From the NCBI RefSeq assembly GCF_000300235.2, contig NZ_CP004388.1, forward strand, positions 1,717,501 through 1,781,500: 64,000 bases of DNA, written 5' to 3'. Below are positions 1-8,532 of the stretch, piece by piece. Positions within the stretch are counted from its first letter, which is position 1, and each line of letters opens with the position of its first letter. The notes beneath the pieces were generated by a model, which saw only the letters and a list, made by a program, of their open reading frames with translations, ran no database searches and was not told where the DNA came from. The translations under genes were made by a program, and so were the position numbers. Source of the stretch: Thalassospira xiamenensis M-5 = DSM 17429 (lineage in GTDB: Bacteria > Pseudomonadota > Alphaproteobacteria > Rhodospirillales > Thalassospiraceae).

Positions 1-1007
1 AGCATGTCGTGACGGCCAACAAGGCGCTGATTGCATTACATGGGGTGGAACTGGCACGCATTGCCGATGCAAATAACGTGACCATCGCCTATGAGGCCGC
101 GGTTGCTGGCGGTATTCCGGTGATCAAGGCGCTGCGCGAAGGATTGGCGGGGAATGTCATTTCTCGCGTGACAGGGATTCTGAACGGGACGTGCAACTAT
201 ATCCTGACCACCATGCGCGAACAGGGGCGTGACTTTGCCGATGTTCTGGCCGAGGCGCAAAAACTTGGCTATGCCGAAGCCGACCCGACCTTTGACGTTG
301 ATGGTATTGATGCCGCGCACAAGCTTGCGATCCTGACCAGCCTTGCCTTTGGGGTCGAAGTCGACTTTGACGCGATTGCGGTTGAAGGCATTCGCAGCGT
401 TTCTGCCCTTGATATCCAACTGGCTGAAGAACTTGGTTATCGCATCAAGTTGCTGGCGATTGCCAAACAGACGTCTGAGGGCATCGAGCAGCGTGTTTCA
501 CCGGTTCTTGTTGACCGCAGCACCCAGATTTCAAAAGTTGAAGGTGTGTTTAACGCAGTCGTGCTTGAAGGCGATTATGTCGGGCCGGTCGTCCTGCAGG
601 GGCGTGGGGCGGGCGAACGTCCGACCGCATCGGCTGTGGTTGCCGACCTTGTTGATATTGCGGCCGGGCGCAATGCGCCGGTCTTTGGTGTTCCGGCGGA
701 TCGTTTGAAAAAGAATGTGCGGGCCTCGCTCGAAAAGCATGTCGGGCCTTATTACCTGCGTCTGATGGTATGGGATCGCCCGGGTGTCATGGCCGAGGTC
801 ACCGCGACCCTTGCCAAGCATGGTGTGTCGATGGCGTCCATGATCCAGCATGGCCGGGCCGAGACTGAGGGTGGGGTTGTTCCGGTGGTGTTCGTGACCC
901 ACGAAACCAGCGAAGCGGCGATGTCCGGGGCGCTTTCCGACATTTCGGCGTTCGAAAGCAATTCGCAGCCGCCGGTCCTGATGCGGATCGAAGGATTTAC
1001 TTCGTAA
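1..1007 (+). CDS. hom: Homoserine dehydrogenase, 5'-truncated by window edge
   Basis: NAD(P)-dependent reduction of aspartate semialdehyde to homoserine, the branch point to threonine, methionine and isoleucine. The reading frame is open from the first bases, and the residues before the first possible start (HVVTANKAL) belong to the conserved core, so the N-terminal Rossmann half lies outside the window. Visible family signatures are GILNGTCNYILTTM, the acidic substrate region around EADPTFDVDGIDAAHK, and a C-terminal ACT domain starting near YYLRLMVWDRPGVMAEV, which usually mediates threonine feedback. The final stop is TAA. glpX follows after 137 bp on the same strand. Confidence 0.96.
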   Translation, partial: HVVTANKALIALHGVELARIADANNVTIAYEAAVAGGIPVIKALREGLAGNVISRVTGILNGTCNYILTTMREQGRDFADVLAEAQKLGYAEADPTFDVDGIDAAHKLAILTSLAFGVEVDFDAIAVEGIRSVSALDIQLAEELGYRIKLLAIAKQTSEGIEQRVSPVLVDRSTQISKVEGVFNAVVLEGDYVGPVVLQGRGAGERPTASAVVADLVDIAAGRNAPVFGVPADRLKKNVRASLEKHVGPYYLRLMVWDRPGVMAEVTATLAKHGVSMASMIQHGRAETEGGVVPVVFVTHETSEAAMSGALSDISAFESNSQPPVLMRIEGFTS

Positions 1008-1029
1008 CAAAACAAAAAAAAGACATATG

Positions 1030-1057
1030 CGCCTCGCAGGTATAATACCGCGAGGCG
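1030..1057 (+). other. Hairpin between hom and glpX
   Basis: CGCCTCGC and GCGAGGCG form an 8-bp perfect stem, extended inside by GGT/ACC around a short A/T loop. No U-run follows, so it is not a classical intrinsic terminator. It could be an mRNA 3'-end stabiliser or a processing signal between hom and glpX. Confidence 0.45.
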
Positions 1058-1144
1058 TAATTATAAGTCCCGAGCCAAACGGGACACGCCGGGAAACAGA
1101 AAGACGGGGCCCCCAGACCCCGCGTTAATGACGAGGATGAAGTT

Positions 1145-2104
1145 ATGGATCGAAATCTCGCGCTTGAAACCGTTCGTGTTACCGAAGCCGCAGCACTTGC
1201 CTGTTCCGGGCTTATGGGGCGCGGTGATGAAAAGGCCGCTGACCAGGCCGCCGTGGACGCAATGCGCAATGCCCTCAACAGCATGGATATTCGCGGTACC
1301 GTCGTGATCGGCGAAGGTGAACGCGACGAAGCGCCGATGCTGTTTATTGGCGAAGAAGTCGGTTCGGGCGAAGGCCCGGAAATCGATATCGCACTTGATC
1401 CGCTTGAAGGCACGACCATCTGCGCGACTGGTGGCCCGAACTCGTTGGCCGTTGTCGCCATGGCGGAAAAGGGCGGGTTCCTGAACGCACCGGACACCTA
1501 TATGGACAAAATCGCCGTTGGTGGTGGTCTGCCAGATGATGTTGTCGACCTTGATGCCAGCCCGGCCGAAAACCTGAAAAGCCTTGCCTCGGCAAAGGGT
1601 TGCGATGTTTCCGATCTGGTGGTTTGCATCCTTGATCGCCCGCGCCATCAGGAAATCATCGCCAAAACCCGTGAAGCCGGTGCGCGTATCATGCTGATCG
1701 GTGATGGTGACGTTGCCGGTGTTATCGCGACCTCGCAGAAAACGTCGGGTATTGATCTGTATATGGGAACCGGTGGTGCGCCCGAAGGTGTTCTTGCGGC
1801 GGCCGCCCTTCGTTGCATCGGTGGGCAGTTCCAGGGACGTTTGGTCTTCCGCAATGATGACGAAATCGCGCGCGCCAAAAAATGGGGCATCGAAGACCTG
1901 ACCCGTAAATACAAACTGACGGAACTTGCCAAGGGCAATGTCATGTTTGCGGCAACCGGTGTGACCGATGGCGCAATGCTGCGCGGTGTGCGCCGTTTCG
2001 CCAATGGTGCGGAAACCGAAAGCATCGTGATGCGGTCGCAGTCGGGCACGGTGCGCTATGTGCGCGCGGTTCACGATTTCAGCCGGAAAATCTGGTACAA
2101 GTAA
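1145..2104 (+). CDS. glpX: Class II fructose-1,6-bisphosphatase GlpX
   Basis: Hydrolyses fructose 1,6-bisphosphate to fructose 6-phosphate in gluconeogenesis. The 319-residue length is typical of GlpX. Family motifs include IGEGERDEAPML near residue 57 and the metal/phosphate loop DPLEGTT near residue 85, followed by a glycine-rich region (GTGGAPEGVLAAAALRC). A purine-rich GAGGATGAAG precedes the ATG. A strong intrinsic terminator lies 27 bp after the stop. Many Rhodospirillales place glpX directly after hom and before recJ, as here, though in this window an Hsp70-like gene, a small membrane gene and a peroxiredoxin gene intervene before recJ. Confidence 0.95.
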   Translation: MDRNLALETVRVTEAAALACSGLMGRGDEKAADQAAVDAMRNALNSMDIRGTVVIGEGERDEAPMLFIGEEVGSGEGPEIDIALDPLEGTTICATGGPNSLAVVAMAEKGGFLNAPDTYMDKIAVGGGLPDDVVDLDASPAENLKSLASAKGCDVSDLVVCILDRPRHQEIIAKTREAGARIMLIGDGDVAGVIATSQKTSGIDLYMGTGGAPEGVLAAAALRCIGGQFQGRLVFRNDDEIARAKKWGIEDLTRKYKLTELAKGNVMFAATGVTDGAMLRGVRRFANGAETESIVMRSQSGTVRYVRAVHDFSRKIWYK

Positions 2105-2130
2105 TTCGCCAAAGCGGATCGCGAAAACAA

Positions 2131-2156
2131 GGGAGTGCCTTTGCGCTCCCTTTTTT
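2131..2156 (+). terminator. Intrinsic terminator after glpX
   Basis: GGGAGTGC and GCGCTCCC pair over 8 bp (one G-T) around a CTTT loop, and six T residues follow directly. It ends the hom-glpX transcription unit before the Hsp70-like gene. Confidence 0.85.
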
Positions 2157-2237
2157 CGTTTATCGCTTGCGGGGATAGGCTGTCCGGGTTACATCCTCCG
2201 CCCCTTGAAAATGAAACGCCTTTGCCGGAGCCGCCAT

Positions 2238-3530
2238 ATGTCCGAAATTATCGCCCTTGATTTTGGTACGACCAATTCGGTGCTTGCCGTGGCCGACAGC
2301 AACGGCAATGTGCAATCGGCAACGTTTGAGGTCGGGCAGAACAGTTTCGATACCTATCGAACCATCCTGTATTTCTGGGAAGAACAGAAGCTGACCACAC
2401 CCGGTGCGCCGATCAGTTTGCAAAGCTGTTCCGGGCCGTTTGCCATGGCCGAATATCTGAAGGAAAGTCAGGATTGCCGACTGATTCAGTCGATCAAATC
2501 CTATCTGGCGTCCAAGGATTTCGAGGGCACCGAGATTTTCGGCAATGTCTATACGATCGAAGATCTGATCGCGACGTTCCTGACCCAGATACATCATCAC
2601 GCGCAATACAGCCTTGGCGGCCTTGGCTATCGGGTGATTTCCGGGCGTCCGGTCGCGTTTGCCGGAACAAATCCCGATAACGATTATGCCGAAATGCGCC
2701 TACGTGCGGCCTATGAGCAGGCCGGGTTCGAGGTCGAGGCCATGGTGTTCGAGCCCTTGGCGGCAAGCTATTATTACGGTCGGCAGCTTGATAAACCCGA
2801 AACCGTTCTGGTCGCCGACTTTGGCGGGGGTACCAGTGACTTTTCGGTGATCCGCTTTACACCGGGCATGGGGATTCGCGGGGTTCAGGCGCTTTCGCAT
2901 ACCGGTCTTGGCATTGCGGGCGACAGCTTTGATTACCGCATCATCCAGAAAGCCATCTGGCCGCGTCTTGGTTTTGGCAGCGAATATCGCACGATGGGGG
3001 CGGCATTGCCGGTGCCGCGCCAGTATTACACCGCGTTTTCGCGCTGGCATTACCTGTCGATGATGCGCCAGCCCAAGGTGATCAACGAAATCAGAAGCCT
3101 GATCCGGACCGCCGAACAACCCGACGATATCGAAGATCTGGTAACAATCATCGAAGAAGAACTGGGCTTCCACCTGTATCAGGCGGTGTCAAAAGCCAAG
3201 GCGGAGCTTTCAAGCGAGCAAAGCACGATCCTGCAATTCAATCATGCCGGGGTCGAGATCGAGGAACGCCTGACACGTGCCGATTTCGAAGCTGCGATTG
3301 CGCCTGATATCGCCGATATCGAAAAGGCCGCCAAGCTGTGTCTTGAGCAGGCGGGTATTCAGGCCCACGAAGTATCACGCGTTTTCATGACGGGTGGGAC
3401 GTCCTATGTCCCGGCGGTGCGCAAAATCTTTGAAGACGGCTTTGGCCAGGAACGGGTCGAAATTGGTCAACCATTCCTGTCGGTTGCGCATGGTCTTGCG
3501 CTAATTGCAGCGGATGAGGGGATCGTTTAG
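2238..3530 (+). CDS. Hsp70-family ATPase, YegD-like putative chaperone
   Basis: 430-residue protein of the actin/Hsp70 ATPase fold. The N-terminal phosphate-1 motif LDFGTTNSVLAV lies at residues 7-18, and a second phosphate loop, DFGGGTSDFSVI, near 193-204. A late adenosine-type motif, FMTGGTSYVPAVR, lies near 390. Like E. coli YegD it stops after the ATPase domain and has no canonical DnaK substrate-binding domain, so the client range is unknown. An upstream in-frame start would add 60 residues overlapping glpX and its terminator. The ATG at 2238 is preferred because GGAG sits 7 bases upstream and homology begins there. It is convergent with, and overlaps by 4 bp, the next gene. Confidence 0.9.
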   Translation: MSEIIALDFGTTNSVLAVADSNGNVQSATFEVGQNSFDTYRTILYFWEEQKLTTPGAPISLQSCSGPFAMAEYLKESQDCRLIQSIKSYLASKDFEGTEIFGNVYTIEDLIATFLTQIHHHAQYSLGGLGYRVISGRPVAFAGTNPDNDYAEMRLRAAYEQAGFEVEAMVFEPLAASYYYGRQLDKPETVLVADFGGGTSDFSVIRFTPGMGIRGVQALSHTGLGIAGDSFDYRIIQKAIWPRLGFGSEYRTMGAALPVPRQYYTAFSRWHYLSMMRQPKVINEIRSLIRTAEQPDDIEDLVTIIEEELGFHLYQAVSKAKAELSSEQSTILQFNHAGVEIEERLTRADFEAAIAPDIADIEKAAKLCLEQAGIQAHEVSRVFMTGGTSYVPAVRKIFEDGFGQERVEIGQPFLSVAHGLALIAADEGIV

Positions 3531-3844
3531 CAACTAAAACTGCCCTGACACTGGGTTTCAAGCAGGATCACGGCCACCGTTATCAGGACAAACCCGATCA
3601 CGCCAAGGCCGTAAAGCCACAGCGATTTCGGGTGGTTCTTTAAAATCCACGGCAGGATGCCGCCCATCAGGCACAGCACCGGAAACGCCAGAACGGCAAA
3701 AAACAGAAACCAGGTCAGGTTGTTTTCGTCCGAGCCCGGTGCATCGAATATCATCGGTGAAAACATCACCAGTGGGGCGGCCATCAAGGCACCCAGAATG
3801 GAAAGGACGGTAAGGCCGATCCGAAGGCCTTTTCTATGGTTCAT
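3527..3844 (-). CDS. Small three-TM membrane protein, unknown
   Basis: About 105 residues starting MNHRKGLRIGLTVL, with three hydrophobic segments (residues about 7-27, 40-62, 74-95) and a C-terminus with two cysteines (ETQCQGSFSC). Not recognised as a named family. A longer frame to 3931 adds 29 polar residues with no supporting signal. Its 3' end overlaps the convergent Hsp70-like gene by 4 bp. It shares the 3845-4048 intergenic region divergently with a peroxiredoxin gene. Confidence 0.6.
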   Translation of the reverse strand: MNHRKGLRIGLTVLSILGALMAAPLVMFSPMIFDAPGSDENNLTWFLFFAVLAFPVLCLMGGILPWILKNHPKSLWLYGLGVIGFVLITVAVILLETQCQGSFSC

Positions 3845-4048
3845 TGCGCGTATCCGCTTTTTGTTTATCCCGGCAGTCTGCACAGCTTTGACGTGTGTGC
3901 AAGAAGTTGCAGGCAGGCGCATGTTTTTCACGATGCGAAATCGTCACTTCTTTTTGTGAAAGATCGATCACACTTATCTTCAGGTTATCAAGGGGCGGGC
4001 ATTCGTTGCTGTATAAGGCCCGATGAGCTTTTTCAGGGAGGATGATTG

Positions 4049-4585
4049 ATGAGCAGTGAAAGTGACGCACATGTTATTGCACGGTTGACGGGCCAGATGC
4101 TGCCGTCCCTTGCGTTGGCGGCAACCGATGGCCAGGCGGTTGATCTTGCGATCCTGACCGGGCGCAGCGTTGTCTATGCGTATCCGCGCACAGCCGAACC
4201 TGACAAGGCATCCCCCGATGGGTGGGATGAAATCCCCGGTGCAAAGGGCTGCACGCCGCAATCCTGTTCCTTCCGCGATCACGCCAAGGAGCTGTCGGCT
4301 GTGGGTGTGGATCACCTATTCGGGCTTTCCAGCCAGACCACGGAATATCAGAAGGAAGCTGCCGAACGGCTGCATCTGCCATTTGCGCTTTTGTCCGATG
4401 CCGATCACCGGTTCAAGGAATCCATGGCGATGCCGGACTTCATCATTGATGACATGCGGCTGTTCAAACGCCTGACCATGATCATTGATGATGGCAGGAT
4501 TGCCAAGGTTTTCTATCCGGTTGATGCCCCGGCCGAGGATGCCGAAAATGTCTTGCGCTGGTGCCGTGATAATCCGAAGGGCTGA
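4049..4585 (+). CDS. Peroxiredoxin, BCP/PrxQ-like
   Basis: Thiol peroxidase of the AhpC/TSA superfamily, 178 residues. The segment KGCTPQSCSFRDH carries the peroxidatic cysteine and a second cysteine five residues later, the spacing used by atypical 2-Cys PrxQ/BCP enzymes. FALLSDADHRFKE and RLTMIIDDGRIAKVFYPV match the conserved later strands. The ATG at 4049 has GGGAGGA 5 bases upstream. A TTG one codon earlier is also in frame but less likely. It reduces hydroperoxides in the cytoplasm, with an unknown reductant partner. Confidence 0.87.
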   Translation: MSSESDAHVIARLTGQMLPSLALAATDGQAVDLAILTGRSVVYAYPRTAEPDKASPDGWDEIPGAKGCTPQSCSFRDHAKELSAVGVDHLFGLSSQTTEYQKEAAERLHLPFALLSDADHRFKESMAMPDFIIDDMRLFKRLTMIIDDGRIAKVFYPVDAPAEDAENVLRWCRDNPKG

Positions 4586-4632
4586 TGGATTAAAATATCC
4601 GGTTTAAGCGCGCCCCGGATTAGGCTATTTCA

Positions 4633-6435
4633 ATGAGCATGACAGACCATGCGCAAGAAAAGACATTTTTGGGAATAGAGCGATCCGTTACCGGTAAATG
4701 GTGGCGGGAACGCAATCTGGATGATCGGCTGGCAACCACCATTGCCCAGCGTTTTGGCGTTCCCGAAGTTGTCGGGCGGGTGATGGCGGCCCGCGATATC
4801 GGGCTGGATGATGCCGAAAGTTTCCTGAACCCGACCTTGCGCGACCTGATGCCCGATCCATCGACCTTGAAGGATATGGACAAGGCAGCCGCCCGTATTG
4901 CCGATGCGGTGATCAAGGGCGAGAATATCGCGGTTTTTGGCGATTATGACGTTGATGGCGCGACCAGTACCGCGCTGTTAAAGCGCCTTTTTGCGGCCCT
5001 TGGGCGCGATGTGGTCGTGCATATCCCGGACCGCCAGAAAGAAGGATATGGTCCCAATAGTCCGGCCTTGCTGGATTTGCAACGTCGTGGTGCCAATCTG
5101 ATCCTGACGGTCGATTGCGGGGTGACGGCCTATGCGCCGCTGACCGATGCCAAGGAAGCCGGGATCGAGATCATCGTTGTTGATCACCACGCGGCCGAGC
5201 CAGAATTGCCACCCGCCGTTGCGGTGGTCAACCCGAACCGTCTTGATGATGAAAGCGGCCTTGGGCATTTGTGCGCCGCGGGTGTTGCCTTTTTGCTGGC
5301 TGTTGCGATCCTGCGCGAATTGCGTTCGCGTGGCTGGCTGGAACAGGCAGGCATTCGTGCGCCCGATTTGCGCAACTGGCTTGACCTTGTGGCACTTGGC
5401 ACGGTTTGCGATGTGGTGCCACTGCGCGGGCTTAATCGGGCATTCGTGACGCAAGGCATCAAGATCATGCGCCATCGCCACAATGTCGGCATGGCGGCGC
5501 TGGCCGATATTGCCGGGGTAAATGAAACGCCCAGTGCCTATCATCTTGGATTCATGCTGGGGCCGCGGGTGAATGCCGGTGGGCGGGTAGGGGAGTCGTT
5601 CCTTGGGACGACGTTGCTTTCGGGCGATGATCCCGCCCAGGCGCTGGATATCGCGCGCAAGCTTGATGAATATAACCGTGAACGCAAGGCGATCGAGGAT
5701 ATTGTGCTTGATCAGGCGATCAGCGCGGTTGAAAGTCAATCAAAGGTTGGTGCAATGGTGCTGGTCGGCGGCGAAGACTGGCACCCTGGTGTGATCGGTA
5801 TTGTCGCCAGCCGTTTGAAGGATCGTTACCACGTGCCGGCCCTTGTGATGGGCATGGTTGATGGCGTTTACAAAGGATCAGCGCGTTCGGTGCGCGGGAT
5901 TGACCTTGGGGCCGCGATCATTGCTGCACGGCAGGCGGGGCTTTTGATCAATGGCGGCGGGCATGGGATGGCGGCTGGTTTCACCCTTGATCCGGAAAAA
6001 CGCCCGGCATTCGAAGAATTTCTTGAAACCCGGTTTGCCAAAATCATCGCTGAAAATGATATTCGCCCGACCATGACGGTTGATGGTGGCCTGCATGCGA
6101 TGGGGGCGACGCTTGATCTGATCGAGGCCCTCGAAAAGCTTGGCCCGTTTGGTGCCGGCAATGCCGAGCCGCGCTTTGTTTTCCCGGAATGCCGGGTAGT
6201 CAAGGCTGACGTAGTGGGCGCTGATCACGTGCGTTGCATATTATCGGGCAGCAATGGCAAGGGGCGCCTTAAGGCCATTGCATTTCGCTGCCTTGACAAT
6301 GACATGGGCCAGACTCTGCTGAAGCATGGCGGGCGGCCCTTGCATATCCTTGGCCATTTGCGGCGCGACAGCTGGCAGGGGCGTGATGGTGTGCAATTGA
6401 TGATTGACGACATTGCCCTACCGGTTCTCGGCTAA
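4633..6435 (+). CDS. recJ: Single-stranded-DNA exonuclease RecJ
   Basis: 5'-3' ssDNA exonuclease of RecFOR recombination, mismatch and base-excision repair. The 600-residue length is normal. It has the DHH-family motifs DYDVDG (residues 104-109) and VVDHHAAE (D184-H185-H186), and the DHHA1 region ending in INGGGHGMAAG. The C-terminal OB-like segment includes LGPFGAGNAEPRFVFP. It starts 47 bp after the peroxiredoxin stop. Confidence 0.96.
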   Translation: MSMTDHAQEKTFLGIERSVTGKWWRERNLDDRLATTIAQRFGVPEVVGRVMAARDIGLDDAESFLNPTLRDLMPDPSTLKDMDKAAARIADAVIKGENIAVFGDYDVDGATSTALLKRLFAALGRDVVVHIPDRQKEGYGPNSPALLDLQRRGANLILTVDCGVTAYAPLTDAKEAGIEIIVVDHHAAEPELPPAVAVVNPNRLDDESGLGHLCAAGVAFLLAVAILRELRSRGWLEQAGIRAPDLRNWLDLVALGTVCDVVPLRGLNRAFVTQGIKIMRHRHNVGMAALADIAGVNETPSAYHLGFMLGPRVNAGGRVGESFLGTTLLSGDDPAQALDIARKLDEYNRERKAIEDIVLDQAISAVESQSKVGAMVLVGGEDWHPGVIGIVASRLKDRYHVPALVMGMVDGVYKGSARSVRGIDLGAAIIAARQAGLLINGGGHGMAAGFTLDPEKRPAFEEFLETRFAKIIAENDIRPTMTVDGGLHAMGATLDLIEALEKLGPFGAGNAEPRFVFPECRVVKADVVGADHVRCILSGSNGKGRLKAIAFRCLDNDMGQTLLKHGGRPLHILGHLRRDSWQGRDGVQLMIDDIALPVLG

Positions 6436-6456
6436 GGTACATTTTCAGGTCCTTGT

Positions 6457-6480
6457 ACCGGGCCGTTAAAGCGGCCCGGT
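6457..6480. other. Inverted repeat between convergent recJ and HTH gene
   Basis: ACCGGGCCG and CGGCCCGGT form a 9-bp GC-rich stem in the 85-bp gap between two convergent genes. Neither strand has a U-run after it. Its position suggests a bidirectional transcription end, but the missing T tract keeps this uncertain. Confidence 0.5.
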
Positions 6481-6520
6481 AACGCGCGGAATTAAATGCG
6501 GAAACTGCCTAGGCGTTCTT

Positions 6521-7057
6521 TCAGCTTTTGTCCGCGCGGCGTTCTTGCTGCCGATCAAGAATAATGGTGATCGCCTGCGACAATATGGTGGCCATCTCGC
6601 TGCTATCTCGATTATTTTCGAGGTTCTCGACGATCTGGTCATAGGCACCAATAATGTCATTGGCAATTTGAGGGCTGTTCGTGATGCCTTCGGCTGCGAG
6701 AAATCCGCTTATGATGGCGATAAGGATCTCGCGTTCTGCTGGCCCGGTACAATATGGATTTGGTGCCCGGGTTGTTTCAGGCTCGTTCACTGTATTCGGT
6801 TTCTTCGCGGTTCCCCTTGGGGGCTCACCTGTTGCGATCCACTGCAAAGAGATACCCTTTGAGATGGCAAGGCGGGCAACGCCGACAAAGCGAGGTTCCG
6901 ATTGTGCCTGACACCATCTGTTCAATTGTTCAGGGATGATACCGGCGATCCGGGCTGCATCTTTTTTTCGATCAAACATATCGACGACATGGCGAATGCG
7001 ATCCCCAAGCGCGCTATCAAGTACGGGCAAAGGGGCGTCTGTATCCCGCCTATCCAT
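6521..7057 (-). CDS. Phage CI-like helix-turn-helix regulator
   Basis: About 178 residues. The N-terminal 75 residues resemble the DNA-binding domain of phage CI-type repressors: DRIRHVVDMFDRKKDAARIAG, then a recognition helix around PEQLNRWCQ, ending in the characteristic LQWIATGEPP. The C-terminal half is a helical region without the Ser-Lys LexA/CI autoprotease signature, so it is probably a stand-alone regulator rather than a SOS-cleavable repressor. MDRRDTD at 7057 is the likeliest start; a frame to 7093 adds 12 residues. A/T-rich direct repeats upstream of the start may be its operators. Confidence 0.7.
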   Translation of the reverse strand: MDRRDTDAPLPVLDSALGDRIRHVVDMFDRKKDAARIAGIIPEQLNRWCQAQSEPRFVGVARLAISKGISLQWIATGEPPRGTAKKPNTVNEPETTRAPNPYCTGPAEREILIAIISGFLAAEGITNSPQIANDIIGAYDQIVENLENNRDSSEMATILSQAITIILDRQQERRADKS

Positions 7058-7530
7058 GATGCACGCAGTATATTGCCGGCTGTGAAACGTCATTACCCGG
7101 TTTCCGCAAAATGCTGGAGTAACGAAATTTTTTAGTTGAATGTCGAATTTTTTCGTTGTAAATCTTGCTCATGTTCAACTTTAACTGGCTTTTTTAACCA
7201 AAGGGCTTGGTTTTGTTGTTCGGGCTTGGGGATCGGCGAAGAGTGGGCGCCGAAAGAATCGAAAACAGCATACTACATCAACATGTTCTAAAATTAGACT
7301 GCTACCCTTTCGGACGGAATCCATCTTGCACGTGGCATGTTAGCGTCACGTGAAGGCGCATTCTTGTTCAAATGGATGGTTCCCTTTGAATCTAGATATG
7401 TACGACGTTACTGGCAATCAACATGTCGGGCTACCATGTTGAATAAACAGGTTATGTGACAGTTCGTTCTTTCGGTCCTGCAAGTTTCTTTTTTGCGGCT
7501 TTTTGCATTTCATAGCTGACAGGGAAACAT
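7058..7530. other. 473-bp intergenic region with paired A/T-rich repeats
   Basis: No credible gene. Near the regulator start are two similar elements, CGAAATTTTTTAGTTG (from 7123) and CGAATTTTTTCGTTG (from 7144), 21 bp apart, about two helical turns. They are flanked by AACGAAA/TTTCGTT in inverted arrangement. Two CACGTG hexamers occur further right (about 7329 and 7348). The stretch is A/T-richer than its surroundings and should hold promoters for both flanking divergent genes. Confidence 0.45.
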
Positions 7531-8409
7531 ATGCGACGGACGGGTATATTCTTTCATCCAAAGGAGCGGCGAGGCATTACGATTTTGCGGCGCATTGTCG
7601 TAATTGTTGCCTTTGCTGCCGTCATCCTGTGGTCGCACGGTATGGTCGCAGCTGCCCAGACGGGGGATATGCTTGCCGCGGCCCGGTCGATAAAGATTTA
7701 TACCGAGGATTTTGCACCCTTTAATTACATGTCGGATACGGGGTTGACCGGTGCCGGGACGGATGTGGTCCGTGAAATGGCCGCGCGTCTGGGGCATGAC
7801 GGAAAATTTGAGGTGCTTCCGTGGAAACGGGCCCTGCAAATTGTCGACAATGAACCCGGCACGGCTGTTTTTTCAATGGTGCGAACGTCTGAGCGCGAAG
7901 ATGAGTATAAATGGGTTGGGCCAATCATTGTGACGCGTGGCTGGCTTTATAAAATGACCGACAGCAACCTTGAAATCCGCGATTTGAGTGACGCACGCAA
8001 AGTTGCCGCCATCGGGGTGCAGGCAGGCGGTGCGGCGGAACGAATGTTGCGCGAACAGGGCTTTAAAAACCTTGCGGCACTTTATACACCTGGGAATGCG
8101 TTACAGCTTCTGGCCAGTGACCGGATAGACCTATGGGAAGCATCCGATCTGGTTCTGGAGCATCAGTGTCGCAAGTTCGGAATTGACCGGTCCGAAGTTG
8201 AACCGGTTATCGGCTTGGGAATTTACGAGCTTTATCTGGCATTTTCACTGCAAACGCCGGACTTCATCGTGGATCAATGGCAGATGGTTCTTAACGATCT
8301 GCGCAGTGACGGGACATTTGTCGAAATCGGCCGAAAATACGGTGTTTCGATGCTGCATGAGGGGGCCGAAGTTCCGTCAGGTGAAGAATTCAATCTGATG
8401 ACGCGTTGA
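7531..8409 (+). CDS. Periplasmic amino-acid-type solute-binding protein (SBP family 3)
   Basis: 292 residues. A basic N-terminus is followed by a hydrophobic signal segment (about residues 20-41, ending MVAAAQ). The mature part has the family-3 fold: IKIYTEDFAPFNYM, GAGTDVVREMAARLG, PWKRALQIVDN and a second lobe DARKVAAIGVQAGG. Distant homologues are polar amino-acid binders of the ArtJ/FliY type. No permease or ATPase gene is adjacent, so the ligand and transporter are unknown; it may instead act in sensing. AGGGA lies 5 bases before the ATG. Confidence 0.82.
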   Translation: MRRTGIFFHPKERRGITILRRIVVIVAFAAVILWSHGMVAAAQTGDMLAAARSIKIYTEDFAPFNYMSDTGLTGAGTDVVREMAARLGHDGKFEVLPWKRALQIVDNEPGTAVFSMVRTSEREDEYKWVGPIIVTRGWLYKMTDSNLEIRDLSDARKVAAIGVQAGGAAERMLREQGFKNLAALYTPGNALQLLASDRIDLWEASDLVLEHQCRKFGIDRSEVEPVIGLGIYELYLAFSLQTPDFIVDQWQMVLNDLRSDGTFVEIGRKYGVSMLHEGAEVPSGEEFNLMTR

Positions 8410-8532
8410 TCGCGACAGAGGGTGATCTGAACCCGCCTGTGTCATTGCGCCAAACGTATCACGGCAATACATCAGGATATATCTTACGGGGGCTTGCGGG
8501 TATCCCGTGATCGGATTATGCCATTTGGCATC

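Noticed and set aside
1041-1046. TATAAT between hom and glpX as a -10 box
   Set aside because: No acceptable -35 at 16-18 bp, and the hexamer sits in the loop region of a hairpin.
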